Shown: positions 7,950 through 17,666, counted from the first letter of the stretch. The stretch is 55,377 bases of DNA from Synergistaceae bacterium (GCA_017439345.1 JAFSJJ010000033.1:1-55377), one strand, 5' to 3'. Numbers and translations are program-made. The notes: generated from the sequence alone by a model not told the origin.

Positions 7950-8306
7950 TTATTTGATTAACAACTGAAAGAGTGCAAGAACAGCACCTACTCCGACACC
8001 GAACAGAGTCAAATACCAGCCGAACTTCATTTGCATAGCGTCCACTTTCGCTGACAACGCCTTAACGTCCCCTCGTATATCGCTTATTTCGGCTCTCATA
8101 TCACTAGCTATTTTTTCCTGATTCGCTATAGTCTTCTCGAATATTAACTCTATCCTTGCAAGTTTCTCATCAAAAAGTCTTTCCATCGAGATTAAACGCT
8201 CGTCCGTTCTAGTACCCTGATGCGTTATCTTGTCATCAATGTTTCTGAGTCGTAAATCTAATTCGCCTTTAGTAACATAGATCGGCACGTCTGTAATTGC
8301 TGCCAT
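7950..8306 (-). CDS. Small coiled-coil protein with C-terminal membrane anchor
   Basis: 118 residues. Residues 15-90 are a charged heptad-like coiled coil (LRNIDDKITHQ through ISDIRGDVKALSAKVDAM). A single membrane helix (YLTLFGVGVGAVLALFQLLI) ends the protein. The layout resembles tail-anchored coiled-coil proteins such as the XhlA/DUF1640-like groups, but I cannot assign a family. Strong AAGGGAG-type site before the ATG. It is a single gene, convergent with the deacetylase. No function is proposed. Confidence 0.75.
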   Translation of the reverse strand: MAAITDVPIYVTKGELDLRLRNIDDKITHQGTRTDERLISMERLFDEKLARIELIFEKTIANQEKIASDMRAEISDIRGDVKALSAKVDAMQMKFGWYLTLFGVGVGAVLALFQLLIK

Positions 8307-8409
8307 TTGTAAAACTCCCTTTCTTGATTAATTAATTACTTGTCCGAGTGAAAATAATGATAAAAAAATTATAACATGCAGAAAAATTTTAACGCTCTAA
8401 GTCTTGTTA

Positions 8410-8443
8410 AAGATTGACTCAAGATTGACTTAAAATGTAGAAT
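8410..8443 (+). promoter_or_regulatory. rny promoter with tandem 11-bp direct repeat
   Basis: AAGATTGACTC (8410-8420) is followed at once by AAGATTGACTT (8421-8431). The first TTGACT (8414-8419) is 18 bp from TAGAAT (8438-8443), a good sigma70 pair. The second TTGACT falls in the spacer, so the repeat may be an operator or a duplicated -35. Confidence 0.6.
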
Positions 8444-8569
8444 TGCATTATTTGCCAAAATCTCGGGATAAACAAATAAATAAATAATTCAGCACCCTTC
8501 TTTTTGGGAACATAAATTTTTTTAAATCAAGTTACAAGTTATAAAACTAGAAAGGAATAATAAATAATT

Positions 8570-10099
8570 ATGCAGTTTGTGTTGGCACTAGTCTTCTTCA
8601 TGACCGGTTCAGGGCTTGGCTATATAGCTCTGAGGGCGTGGGACAACTCGCGGATCAACGGCGTGAAGAATCAAATTAATAACATGCTCAAAGAAGCAGA
8701 AGAGACTTCAGAGAGAATAAAGCAGGAAAAAATTTCTGAAGCACGAGATGAAGTAAATAGACTCAGGCAGGAAGCTCAAAGGGACATCAAGGAACGTAGA
8801 ATCGAAATTCAACGCACTGAACGCAAACTTGAGCAGAAAGAAGACAATCTCGACAAGAAAATTGACAGGGTCTCACGCAAAGAAGACGAACTTAAATCAA
8901 GACATGAGGAACTCGAAAGACGACGCTCTGTCCTTGAAGATAAAATCTTGCAGCAGGAAATCAAGCTCCAGGAAATAGCCGAACTCACGAAAGAACAGGC
9001 TCAGGAAATCTTACTCAACAAGACCGAACAGGACGCTACTCACATGTTAGGACTCAAACTCAAGGAACTCGAAGAACGTGCCCAGCGTGAGGCAGACAGG
9101 AAAGCCAGAGATATTATCATAAGTGCAATGCAGCGTTGTGCAGTCGAGTCAGCAGGCGAGTCAAGTATCAGTGTCGTACCTCTCCCGTCAGAAGAAATGA
9201 AGGGACGTATAATTGGACGTGAAGGGCGGAATATCCGGGCATTCGAGAGCTTAACCGGCGTTGACTTAATAATAGATGACACTCCTGAAGCTGTAACTCT
9301 TTCAAGTTTTGACCCTATTAGACGCGAAATAGCAAGACGTGCAATGGAAAGACTCGTTGTTGACGGACGAATTCACCCCGCAAGAATCGAAGAGTTAATC
9401 GAGAGAGCAGCAAGAGACATTGACGAAGAAATGATTACAGAAGGCGAGAATGCTGCCCTTGAAATGGGAATAAAGAATATTCACAGCGAGTTAGTCAGGA
9501 CTCTTGGCCAGTTAAAATTCAGATTCAGTTATGGTCAAAACGTGTTAGCTCACTCAATGGAAGTTGCCCAGATTGCAGGAGTCATTGCGGCTGAACTCGG
9601 AGTCGATGAGGAAATTGCCCGCAGGGGAGGCTTGCTTCACGACATAGGCAAGGCAATAGATCACCAAATCGAAGGACCTCATGCTTCAATAGGTGCGGAC
9701 TTGGCCAGGAGATTCGGTGAACGTCCTGAAATCGTAAGTTGTATCGCTGCTCATCATGATAATCTCGAAGTAAGTTCTATTTATGAAGTCATTGTGTCAT
9801 TATCTGATGCAATAAGTGCTGCAAGACCAGGCGCAAGGCGTGAAAGCGTTGACGCATATATAAAACGACTCCAGCAGCTTGAAGAGATAGCACAGACTTT
9901 TGACGGAGTAACCAGGGCTTATGCTATCCAGGCAGGGCGTGAAGTTCGAGTCATTCTCAATGCAGGCAAGACAGACGACGGGGCAGTTCATAAACTGGCA
10001 TATGACATAGCGCGCAAGATTGAGTCAGAGATGAAATATCCCGGTCAAATCAGAGTCAACGTTGCTAGAGAAACCAGAGCTACGGAATTCGCAAAGTAG
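8570..10099 (+). CDS. rny: Ribonuclease Y
   Basis: A 509-residue membrane-anchored endoribonuclease that starts mRNA decay. The order is typical: N-terminal membrane helix (about 2-22), a long charged coiled coil (about 30-190), a KH domain (MKGRIIGREGRNIRAFESLTGVDLIID, about 205-245) and an HD domain with RRGGLLHDIGKAID (about 355-368), where His-Asp bind metal. The length matches the family. AGAAAGGAATAAT precedes the ATG. It is followed 15 bp later by the YmdB-like phosphodiesterase, a partnership also found in Firmicutes. Confidence 0.98.
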   Translation: MQFVLALVFFMTGSGLGYIALRAWDNSRINGVKNQINNMLKEAEETSERIKQEKISEARDEVNRLRQEAQRDIKERRIEIQRTERKLEQKEDNLDKKIDRVSRKEDELKSRHEELERRRSVLEDKILQQEIKLQEIAELTKEQAQEILLNKTEQDATHMLGLKLKELEERAQREADRKARDIIISAMQRCAVESAGESSISVVPLPSEEMKGRIIGREGRNIRAFESLTGVDLIIDDTPEAVTLSSFDPIRREIARRAMERLVVDGRIHPARIEELIERAARDIDEEMITEGENAALEMGIKNIHSELVRTLGQLKFRFSYGQNVLAHSMEVAQIAGVIAAELGVDEEIARRGGLLHDIGKAIDHQIEGPHASIGADLARRFGERPEIVSCIAAHHDNLEVSSIYEVIVSLSDAISAARPGARRESVDAYIKRLQQLEEIAQTFDGVTRAYAIQAGREVRVILNAGKTDDGAVHKLAYDIARKIESEMKYPGQIRVNVARETRATEFAK

Positions 10100-10114
10100 A
10101 TAAGGCAGGTAATC

Positions 10115-10921
10115 ATGAAGATATTATTTTCAGGCGATATAGCATGGAACACAGGGCGTGAAGTTCTTGAAATATCATTACCGTTTTTGAGGCATCAATA
10201 CGGAGCTTTTGACTTCGTTATTATTAACTGTGAGAACGCTGCTCACGGCAAGGGCATGACAGACAAGATATTCAATAATTTTATTTCACTGGGAGTCGAT
10301 GCAATGACGAGCGGCAATCACATTTGGGACAAGCCTGCATTCTTTGAGACTTTGGACTCAGAGACTCGGGTCTTCAGGCCTGCTAATTATGACAACTCAT
10401 GTCCGGGTCGTGGCTACGGTGTAATAGAGCGTAAAGGCAAAAAGTTAGGGATAATTAATCTTCAGGGTCAAATCTTTATGCCTCCGATTGACTCGCCGTT
10501 CTATTGTGCAGATAGAATAATAGACGAACTCAAGAGCAAATACGGTGAAAATCTTCCCATATTCGTGGACTTTCATGCAGAAGCTACCAGCGAGAAGCAG
10601 GCACTTGCACACTATCTTGACGGAAGGGTCAGCGCAGTAATAGGGACTCATACTCATGTTCAGACGGCGGACGAGAGAATTTTTCCTCATGGTACGGCTT
10701 TCATGTGCGATGCAGGAATGACTGGAGGTCACGGGGGCTTGTTAGGATGCAGCATTGAGTCCGGTGAGCCTAAATTTCTACACGGTCTGCCCTGTAAGTT
10801 CGAGCCTTGCATTGAGGAGCCTGCCTTCAACGGAGCAATAATTAATATCGATGACTCAACAGGTTTAGCGGAAAGTATCAAGCGTATAAATATTCCCCTT
10901 GAGATTGATTTAGATCCATAA
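10115..10921 (+). CDS. ymdB: YmdB/TIGR00282-family metallophosphoesterase
   Basis: 268 residues. Metal-binding positions fit the YmdB family: D8 (FSGDIAWN), E-N of NCENAAHG (39-40), N-H of TSGNHIWD (67-68), H of VDFHAEATSEK (about 150), and the HTHVQTAD histidines (about 175-177). Characterised relatives are 2',3'-cyclic nucleotide phosphodiesterases. Co-transcribed with rny; a near-perfect terminator follows. The product is cytoplasmic, with no signal peptide. Confidence 0.93.
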   Translation: MKILFSGDIAWNTGREVLEISLPFLRHQYGAFDFVIINCENAAHGKGMTDKIFNNFISLGVDAMTSGNHIWDKPAFFETLDSETRVFRPANYDNSCPGRGYGVIERKGKKLGIINLQGQIFMPPIDSPFYCADRIIDELKSKYGENLPIFVDFHAEATSEKQALAHYLDGRVSAVIGTHTHVQTADERIFPHGTAFMCDAGMTGGHGGLLGCSIESGEPKFLHGLPCKFEPCIEEPAFNGAIINIDDSTGLAESIKRINIPLEIDLDP

Positions 10922-10955
10922 CGCATTATTTTTGTGAAGGGTGCTGAAAATTTTA

Positions 10956-10994
10956 TTCTCTCTCTTGTAATTTTACAGGGGAGGGAAATTTTTT
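10956..10994 (+). terminator. Strong terminator after rny-ymdB
   Basis: A 15-bp stem with GU pairs (10956-10970 with 10973-10987), a 2-base loop, and ATTTTTT directly after. Confidence 0.9.
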
Positions 10995-11051
10995 AGTGAT
11001 AATATTATGTAACTATTTTAATTAATTAATTCAGGAGGAATGAGTTTCATT

Positions 11052-11621
11052 ATGCACAAATCGTTGTTGTTCAAGTTCCTTGCTCTCGGAGCTGCTGTTA
11101 TTCCCTTCATGAGCGCGCCTGCTTTTGCTGACGAGGACACCAAGAGACCAATTGCTAATTTCGTTACTAACATGGGAGACTTCAAGATCGAGTTATATTC
11201 TGACTTAGCACCGAATACAGTTAAGAATTTCGTTGAACTCGCGAATAAAAAATTCTATGACGGAGTAATCTTTCACAGAGTAATTGACGGCTTCATGATT
11301 CAGGGCGGAGACCCTACAGGTACAGGAATGGGCGGACCCGGTTACGCAATACCTGATGAGTTCGGCGAAGGACTCAAGCACAATGCTCCAGGAATTCTCT
11401 CAATGGCAAACGCAGGCCCTGACACTGGAGGTTCGCAATTCTTTATAACTTTAGCCCCTACTCCTTGGCTTGATGGTCATCACGCTATATTCGGTCATGT
11501 TATCGAGGGCATGGACATAGTCGAGAAGATAGGACACACTCACACTAACAGGCAGGACAGACCAGTTAAAGACGTAGTTATTAAATCAATCACGATCACT
11601 GAGCCTGAGTCAGAGGAGTAA
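11052..11621 (+). CDS. Exported cyclophilin-type peptidyl-prolyl isomerase
   Basis: 189 residues from the ATG at 11052; an earlier ATG at 11040 lies only one base from the AGGAGG site and is unlikely. The signal peptide [25 protein letters not shown] ends at AFA-DE. The cyclophilin core is intact: [19 protein letters not shown] (catalytic Arg), [28 protein letters not shown]. Expected to speed proline isomerisation during folding in the periplasm. First gene of the long run to mutS2, 6 bp before the dehydrogenase. Confidence 0.95.
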   Translation: MHKSLLFKFLALGAAVIPFMSAPAFADEDTKRPIANFVTNMGDFKIELYSDLAPNTVKNFVELANKKFYDGVIFHRVIDGFMIQGGDPTGTGMGGPGYAIPDEFGEGLKHNAPGILSMANAGPDTGGSQFFITLAPTPWLDGHHAIFGHVIEGMDIVEKIGHTHTNRQDRPVKDVVIKSITITEPESEE

Positions 11622-11627
11622 ATAATT

Positions 11628-12590
11628 ATGAATAAGAAAGTTTACGTTACAAGAAGACTCCCTGAAAAAGTAATGCAGCTCATGAATAAAACGTTTGAAT
11701 ATGACGTGAACCCTGAGCCAAGACTCGCGACTCGTGAAGAGCTTATCAATGGAGTCAAGAATTACGGTGCAATAATTACTATGCTGAATGACAATATTGA
11801 CTCAGATATAATCAGCATGGCAGGCCCTGACTTGAAGTTAATCGCAAATTACGGAGTCGGCTTCAATAATATTGACGTTAAGGCAGCTAATGAACGCGGC
11901 ATTTACGTTTCTAATACACCGGACGTATTGACTGACGCGACGGCAGATATAGCTTTCACGTTGTTATTTGCGGCAGCACGCAGAGTCATCGAGGGTGATA
12001 ATATAGTACGCACTTCAAGTTTTGCATGGGCACCTGAATATATGCTAGGCTATGACATCACAGGCAAGACCATTGGCATTATAGGCGCAGGCAGAATAGG
12101 AGCTAACTTCGGCAGAAAGGCTGCGTTAGGCTTCAACATGAAAGTTTTATATTACAGTCATAGAAATTCAGAACAGCTTGACTCAATCGATGCAGAGAAG
12201 GTTGAACTCGATGAATTATTAACGCGCTGTGATTTTATTTCGCTTCATGTGCCTTTGACCCCTGAGACCAAGCACTTAATCGGAGCTGCTGAACTCGCCA
12301 AGATGAAGAGTACTGCAATATTAATTAATACTGCAAGAGGTCCTGTGATTGATGAGAAGGCTTTAGCAGAAGCACTGACTCAAAAAGTTATAGCCGCCGC
12401 CGGTCTTGATGTCTACGAACATGAACCCGATGTAGAGCCGGTACTCAAGACTCTTAAGAATGTAGTATTAATGCCTCATGTAGGGTCAGCAACGTTTGGA
12501 ACACGAGATAATATGGGCTTCTTAGTAGTCCGCAACGTTGAAGCAGTCCTTGAAGGCAAAGAGCCTGTTAACATGGTGAGAGTCAAATAA
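11628..12590 (+). CDS. D-2-hydroxyacid dehydrogenase (glyoxylate/hydroxypyruvate reductase-like)
   Basis: 320 residues. The Rossmann motif is GIIGAGRIGANFG (about 147-159). The catalytic triad is visible as NTARGPVID (Arg), YEHEPDVEPVL (Glu) and MPHVGSAT (His). ANYGVGFNNIDVKAANERGIYVSNTPDVLTD is typical of glyoxylate reductases, though SerA-type and other 2-hydroxyacid substrates cannot be excluded. NAD(P)-dependent and cytoplasmic. The next gene starts directly after its stop codon. Confidence 0.93.
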   Translation: MNKKVYVTRRLPEKVMQLMNKTFEYDVNPEPRLATREELINGVKNYGAIITMLNDNIDSDIISMAGPDLKLIANYGVGFNNIDVKAANERGIYVSNTPDVLTDATADIAFTLLFAAARRVIEGDNIVRTSSFAWAPEYMLGYDITGKTIGIIGAGRIGANFGRKAALGFNMKVLYYSHRNSEQLDSIDAEKVELDELLTRCDFISLHVPLTPETKHLIGAAELAKMKSTAILINTARGPVIDEKALAEALTQKVIAAAGLDVYEHEPDVEPVLKTLKNVVLMPHVGSATFGTRDNMGFLVVRNVEAVLEGKEPVNMVRVK

Positions 12591-13430
12591 ATGAACGTTG
12601 AAGATTTAAGAAAATTATTACCCCTTAGACCTGAAGACATGCATAAAGGCTTTCGGGGAAGATTATTAATTGCAGGAGGTTCATCGAAATATCCCGGTGC
12701 GCCTGCTTTGAGTGCTTTAGGTGCGTTAAGAACCGGTGCAGGAGTCGTTACTCTGTTGTCGATTCAGAAAGTTTGTGAAGCGTGTGCAGCAAGACTCCCT
12801 GAAGTAATTTACTGCTTTGAAGATGATAAATTCAGGTGGCAGGATGCAGCATTTGCCCAGAATAATATTGACGCTGTAGTTATAGGTCCCGGACTCGACA
12901 GGAGCGTAGCCGCAGAAATTTTCACGTCCCGAATGTGGAAGGAATGGCCGAGAAAAATTCTCGTTGACGGTGATGGATTAAACGCTCTTGCAGTTGTCAA
13001 AGAAGAGTTAAAGCCGCGTCTTGACTCTGTGTTGACTCCTCATGAGGGAGAAGCCGCAAGATTACTCGAAGTTACTCCTGATGAGATAAGAGCAAACAGA
13101 GCTGCTGCAGTAAAAGCATTATCTGAAAAGTGGGGCTGTGTTGTCTTGAAGGGTCATAAGACGTTAATAGCTTCAGGCGATAAATTAATAGAGATCAATC
13201 ACGGAGGCCCTGAGCTTGCTGTTCCAGGTTCAGGCGATGTTTTATCGGGCTGTATCGGGGCATTTCTCGCTAACGGTCTTGAAGCGTTTGACGCTGCTGT
13301 TCTGGGTGTAACTGTTCACGGCATGGCAGGCGATATATTATCACGTGAGGGCGTTGATGGAGTCTTGGCTTCTGAAATTGCAGATACTATCAGGAAAGTA
13401 ATTAACGGTTTGAGGCGCAGTAATTCATGA
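12591..13430 (+). CDS. nnrD: ADP-dependent (S)-NAD(P)H-hydrate dehydratase
   Basis: 279 residues of the YjeF C-terminal (ribokinase-like) fold, which repairs hydrated NAD(P)H. Seen: AGGSSKYPGAPALSALGALRTGAG (about 23-46), VIGPGLDRS, DGDGLNAL, LTPHEGEAARLL, KGHKTLIAS and PGSGDVLSGCIGAFLANG with the catalytic Asp. The usual N-terminal epimerase half (YjeF_N/NnrE) is absent, so the protein is the dehydratase alone. Its ATG abuts the stop of the dehydrogenase. Confidence 0.94.
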   Translation: MNVEDLRKLLPLRPEDMHKGFRGRLLIAGGSSKYPGAPALSALGALRTGAGVVTLLSIQKVCEACAARLPEVIYCFEDDKFRWQDAAFAQNNIDAVVIGPGLDRSVAAEIFTSRMWKEWPRKILVDGDGLNALAVVKEELKPRLDSVLTPHEGEAARLLEVTPDEIRANRAAAVKALSEKWGCVVLKGHKTLIASGDKLIEINHGGPELAVPGSGDVLSGCIGAFLANGLEAFDAAVLGVTVHGMAGDILSREGVDGVLASEIADTIRKVINGLRRSNS

Positions 13431-13708
13431 CTGTTAGTTATAGAAGTAAACGCAAGCGGGTTGACTGGGACGAGGAAATTCGCAAGACAGATAGAATCAA
13501 GCAGCGGGGTATGTTCATAAGTGCTTTGAGTATGGCTATGGCATGTGCATTCATTTTCGGAGCAGGTAAATTCACAGGCTCTGAAATAGAGATTCCCCGA
13601 AGCGTAATCTTTGCAGTATGTTTTTGCGTGTCATGCGTTATATTTAGATCTATCATCAGGCACAGGGCATCAAAGCGCAATAAAGATAATCGTAATCATG
13701 AAGACTGA
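13427..13708 (+). CDS. Small membrane protein of unknown function
   Basis: 93 residues with a basic start (SYRSKRKRVDWDEEIRK), two membrane helices (about 30-50 and 60-77) and a basic tail (RHRASKRNKDNRNHED). It overlaps nnrD by 4 bp and tsaE by 11 bp, so it is translated in the operon and the frame is probably real. I do not recognise the family. Confidence 0.7.
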   Translation: MTVSYRSKRKRVDWDEEIRKTDRIKQRGMFISALSMAMACAFIFGAGKFTGSEIEIPRSVIFAVCFCVSCVIFRSIIRHRASKRNKDNRNHED

Positions 13709-14129
13709 AAAATTTATCACTCACTCAGAACTTGAGACTCGGGAACTTGGCCGGAACTTTGCAGAAAGATTAACGCCCGGTCAAGTTATTTTGCTTTACG
13801 GTGATTTAGGCTCTGGGAAAACCGTATTTGTTCGCGGAGTCTGTGAAGCATTTAATATTTCCTGCGTCAGGAGTCCTTCTTTCACGTTAATAAATGAGTA
13901 CGAAGCTGACTCAGGATTATTTATCATTCATGCTGACTTGTACAGGCTTGAAAGTTCCGGAGTCTATGCCCTCGGCCTTGAGGAGTACGCTGACTCAAAA
14001 GATTCTGTGATGTTCATTGAGTGGCCTGAACGCTGGAAGGATGTCCCGGAGTATGCGAACTTGACTAGAATTTATTTCACTGCCCTTGATGAGTCAACGA
14101 GAGAAATAAAACTGGAGGCTAAATCATGA
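13698..14129 (+). CDS. tsaE: tRNA t6A biosynthesis ATPase TsaE
   Basis: 143 residues from the ATG at 13698, which overlaps the previous gene; longer frames upstream lack family homology. Walker A is LYGDLGSGKT (about 35-44), then SPSFTLINEY (switch region), HADLYRL and FIEWPERW, all TsaE hallmarks. It works with TsaB and TsaD to put threonylcarbamoyl on A37 of tRNAs. tsaB follows with a 4-bp overlap; tsaD is not in the window. Confidence 0.97.
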   Translation: MKTEKFITHSELETRELGRNFAERLTPGQVILLYGDLGSGKTVFVRGVCEAFNISCVRSPSFTLINEYEADSGLFIIHADLYRLESSGVYALGLEEYADSKDSVMFIEWPERWKDVPEYANLTRIYFTALDESTREIKLEAKS

Positions 14130-14752
14130 ATATTCTTGCTGTAGACTGCTGCTTGAAGTTCACAGGACTTGCGTTAATGCTGAATGACTCTGTTGTTGAT
14201 TTTGACTCTCAGGACTTGGGAAGGCTTCAATCAAGGGAGCTGCCTTTGATGACAGAAAGAATTCTTGCTCGCAATAATATAACGTTCGCTGATATAGATT
14301 ATATTGCATTGACTAACGGACCCGGATATTTCACAGGAATCAGAGTCGGTGCTGCGTATGCTTCAGGGCTTGCCTATGCCTGCGGAGTGAAAATTATTCC
14401 TGTGTCGCCGCTTGAAGTGCTTGCTTATGATTATAATTCGAGTCATGAAAAAGTTCTTGTGCTTGTGTATGCTGGTCACGGTTTCGTATATGCTTCGTGC
14501 AAAGATTTATTGCCTGAAGGCGAATATTCTCACCCTCAAATAATTTCATGGCTTAACGAGAATCCTGACTCAAGAATAATTTCTGATGATCCTGAAAAAA
14601 TTAATCTTAATCTTGATGTTAATATAAATATTTCGCGAGTCAAACCTGATGTAAAATCGTTATGCAGGATTGCCCGTGAAAATATAAATCTTGCTGTCAG
14701 TCCGCTTGAACTAAAAATTTTGTATTACAGAGCTCCTCAGGGAGTAAATTAA
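14126..14752 (+). CDS. tsaB: tRNA t6A biosynthesis protein TsaB
   Basis: 208 residues of the ASKHA-fold TsaB (YeaZ) family, the scaffold partner of TsaD. Seen: MNILAVDCCLKFTGLAL at the start, DIDYIALTNGPGYFTGIRVGAAYASGLAYA (about 55-85), and IIPVSPLEVLAYD. Shorter than E. coli TsaB, as is common. Its ATG overlaps the tsaE stop as ATGA. Confidence 0.94.
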   Translation: MNILAVDCCLKFTGLALMLNDSVVDFDSQDLGRLQSRELPLMTERILARNNITFADIDYIALTNGPGYFTGIRVGAAYASGLAYACGVKIIPVSPLEVLAYDYNSSHEKVLVLVYAGHGFVYASCKDLLPEGEYSHPQIISWLNENPDSRIISDDPEKINLNLDVNINISRVKPDVKSLCRIARENINLAVSPLELKILYYRAPQGVN

Positions 14753-14785
14753 TTAATTGATTGATAATATGGAGGGAATTATATT

Positions 14786-15319
14786 TTGAATAACATTGCT
14801 TTAATCGTTGATATTATCATAGCTGTAATCCTGCTGTTCTTTATCTACAGGGGCTTCGTTAAGGGCTTCTCGGGCGAGATTATAGGCTTCGTAGGACTCT
14901 TCGTGAGTATATTCTGTGCATGGAACTTCTTAGACCCTGCCGTTGATCTTGTCTTCAAGCATTTTTCTCACCCTGCACTTGATAGAAATATAGTATCGCT
15001 TATCTGCGCAGTAGCAATATTTTTCACCGTCGAGATTATCTTTGCAATTATAGGCTTGATATTATCTTATGTAGTAAGGGTAACTCAGCTCTCGATGACT
15101 GATCACTTTTTCGGAATGCTTATAGGCGCGCTGAAAACTTCGTTCATAATCATAGCAGTCTATGCAGTGTTGACAGCCTTTGCCCCCTTGATGCCTACTG
15201 ACTGGATGAAGGAAAGCTACACAATGAGGGCAGCAGAGTCCGTTTGGCCCTACGTTAGAGATTTCATGCAGTCTAAAGGCTTGCTTGACTTGACTCACTT
15301 GACCGGCAATGCTAATTGA
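14786..15319 (+). CDS. CvpA-family membrane protein
   Basis: 177 residues with four membrane helices (about 5-22, 28-48, 65-95, 105-130), matching CvpA (colicin V production family): ALIVDIIIAVILLFFIYRGFVKGFSGEIIGF is the typical opening. The start is a TTG with GGAGGGAATT spaced correctly upstream. CvpA is linked to envelope homeostasis and bile tolerance in some bacteria. The mutS2 start overlaps its end by 11 bp; cvpA-mutS2 pairing is frequent. Confidence 0.9.
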   Translation: MNNIALIVDIIIAVILLFFIYRGFVKGFSGEIIGFVGLFVSIFCAWNFLDPAVDLVFKHFSHPALDRNIVSLICAVAIFFTVEIIFAIIGLILSYVVRVTQLSMTDHFFGMLIGALKTSFIIIAVYAVLTAFAPLMPTDWMKESYTMRAAESVWPYVRDFMQSKGLLDLTHLTGNAN

Positions 15320-17663
15320 GAAAACTACAGCTGACATATTAGAGCTTGATAAAAATTTGCTCCCCTTCCGTGAGAATTTGCGCGGTGAACTCGGGGAGTT
15401 TGTTTTGTCCGGGTTGACTCCTGCTGAGGACTTCGAGAGCCTTAAATCACGCGAGAGACTTTTGACGGAGTGGCTTGACCTAATAGATCACAACGGAGAA
15501 TTTAAATTTAACGCAGCACTTGAAGCAGTATCGCCAATGTTCGGACACGCTAAGAAAAGCGGAATTTTATCCGGCGAAGAGCTTTTGAAGGTAAGAATAT
15601 TATTGCAGTCGGCCCGGAACATTCGCGAGGGTCTTGCAGAAGTCGCAAGTAAATATAAGAGCGTTGATGATCTGCGTCACGGTATAAGAGATTTTGCTCC
15701 TGAAATTGAAGCGTTAAGTGTGATTGAGGACTCAGGAAGATTAGCAGATAATGCTTCAGGAAAATTAAGCAGTATTCGTGAGGAGATCGAGAACTTAAAG
15801 CGTAACGGCAGGAGAATTGCTCAAAAGTTATTTGATGACTCTGATATTCTTAACATGTTACAGGAGAAGTCTTTATCATGGCGCGATGGAAGATTCTTAT
15901 TGCTCGTTCGTCAGGAGTATATTAACAGGTTTCCTGGTCTGGCTCTAGAACGTTCGAGTTCAGGGAATTCTGTTTATATGGAACCTAAAGCCTTATCGCA
16001 CGTCAATAACGAGTTAATAATTAAGACCCACGATGAGCAGGACGAAGAGAGATTAATATTATTAGAGCTTACCAGAAAAATTTTGTCGAGAGAAAATGCT
16101 ATTATCAATGCTGAAAGAATAATCGGAACGTTTGATTTACTCTGCGCGTGTGATTATTTAATCAGAGTCAAGAAATGGGTAATACCTGAATTGACTCAGC
16201 AAAAAGTTTTCAGACTCGTAGGCGCACGTCATCCAATGTTAAGAGATAAGGCAGTTCCTATTGATGCATCATGCGGAGAAAATTTCACTACTCTTGTCAT
16301 AACAGGCTCTAACACAGGAGGCAAGACAGTAACTCTCAAGACAGCAGGAGTCATGATTGCAATAGCGTGGCTCGGTCTGCCATTACCTGCAAGGGACGGG
16401 ACACTAATCGGCACGTTCGATAATATCTTTGCGGACATCGGCGACGAACAGAGCATAGAGCAAAATCTTTCTACATTCAGCTCACACCTTAAGAAGATAA
16501 TATATATTCTGAACAATGCAAGCGACTCTTCACTTGTATTGCTCGATGAGTTAGGAGCAGGCACAGACCCTCATGAAGGGGCAGCTTTGGGAGTAGCGAT
16601 ACTTGAGACTCTAAAGGAGAAGGGCAGCATAGTTTTAGCTACGACTCATCATAACCCTATTAAGCAGTATGCATTGACAAGTCCAGGAGTCGAGACTGCA
16701 AGCATGGAATTTGACATTAACAAGCTCGAACCGACATATAAATTATTAATGGGAATTCCCGGCCGGAGCAGTGCTTTATTAATCGCCAGACGTTACGGAA
16801 TGCCCGAAAGTGTTATAAGACTTGCTCAAGGTGAATTAGACTCGAGAGAACTCACAGCAGAGGACATCATGAGCGAACTTAATGAACGAAAGGCAGCCCT
16901 TGACCATGCAGAGAGAGAATTTCAAGTTACAATGCAGCAGGCTCAAGACTTGAAGCAGCAATATCAATCAAGAGTCAGGGAGATAGACATTCAGCGGGAT
17001 AAAATCATGAAGGCAGCGGACAGAAAAGCTGAGAAGTTCATAGCTCAAGCCGAAGAGACTTCAAAAGAAATTATCAGGAGCGTTGAAGAGTCAGCAAGAG
17101 ATTTAGCAAGACAGGGGTATAACGTGAAGAGACGTGAATTAAAAACTCTGCGCAGTGTCATGGAGAAGCGCGACAAGAAACGAACTGAACGAGAAATAGC
17201 TAACAGTCCCAAACCCTTTGAACCCGCTGTAGGAGTTACTGCAATGGTGGCAGGTTCGGGCTTTGTAGGAATAATCAACGAGATCAAGAACGGCCGGGCT
17301 TACATGACGGCAGGAGCATTGAATATCGATGTTCCTTTGTCGCAGTTAATAGCCACTGACAAGAAAGCACATGTTGCAACACCTTTGACAGATACGAGCC
17401 AGCTTCCAAAAGTCGAGAGCGTCCCTCCGTCTATAATGGTTCGCGGAATGGTCGTAGCTGAAGCAATGCCTCTGGTAGCAAATTATCTTGACAGGGCTTA
17501 CAGGTCAAATCATTCTGTCGTTACTGTCATTCATGGTAGGGGGGAAGGAATTTTGCGGCGTGAAGTTCATGCCTTGTGTTCGAGGCTTCCCTACGTTAAG
17601 AGCTTCAGGCTTGGCGGTGAAGGTGAAGGCGGTTTCGGAGTTACAATCGTTACGTTCAAATAA
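15309..17663 (+). CDS. mutS2: Endonuclease MutS2
   Basis: 784 residues. The MutS-type ATPase core has Walker A GSNTGGKTVTLKT (about 334-346), Walker B LVLLDELGAGTDPHEGAA and the H-loop TTHHNPIK. A long coiled coil follows (about 515-640). The C-terminal Smr nuclease domain (about 697-784) has VIHGRGEGILR. MutS2 suppresses homologous recombination or rescues collided ribosomes, depending on the species; it lacks the mismatch-binding N-terminus of MutS. A bidirectional terminator follows. Confidence 0.97.
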   Translation: MLIEKTTADILELDKNLLPFRENLRGELGEFVLSGLTPAEDFESLKSRERLLTEWLDLIDHNGEFKFNAALEAVSPMFGHAKKSGILSGEELLKVRILLQSARNIREGLAEVASKYKSVDDLRHGIRDFAPEIEALSVIEDSGRLADNASGKLSSIREEIENLKRNGRRIAQKLFDDSDILNMLQEKSLSWRDGRFLLLVRQEYINRFPGLALERSSSGNSVYMEPKALSHVNNELIIKTHDEQDEERLILLELTRKILSRENAIINAERIIGTFDLLCACDYLIRVKKWVIPELTQQKVFRLVGARHPMLRDKAVPIDASCGENFTTLVITGSNTGGKTVTLKTAGVMIAIAWLGLPLPARDGTLIGTFDNIFADIGDEQSIEQNLSTFSSHLKKIIYILNNASDSSLVLLDELGAGTDPHEGAALGVAILETLKEKGSIVLATTHHNPIKQYALTSPGVETASMEFDINKLEPTYKLLMGIPGRSSALLIARRYGMPESVIRLAQGELDSRELTAEDIMSELNERKAALDHAEREFQVTMQQAQDLKQQYQSRVREIDIQRDKIMKAADRKAEKFIAQAEETSKEIIRSVEESARDLARQGYNVKRRELKTLRSVMEKRDKKRTEREIANSPKPFEPAVGVTAMVAGSGFVGIINEIKNGRAYMTAGALNIDVPLSQLIATDKKAHVATPLTDTSQLPKVESVPPSIMVRGMVVAEAMPLVANYLDRAYRSNHSVVTVIHGRGEGILRREVHALCSRLPYVKSFRLGGEGEGGFGVTIVTFK

Positions 17664-17666
17664 TAA

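Noticed and set aside
8490-10949. A 13-bp word TTCAGCACCCTTC on both sides of rny-ymdB in inverted orientation.
   Set aside because: Many 13-bp inverted matches are expected by chance in a window this size, and nothing extends the match.
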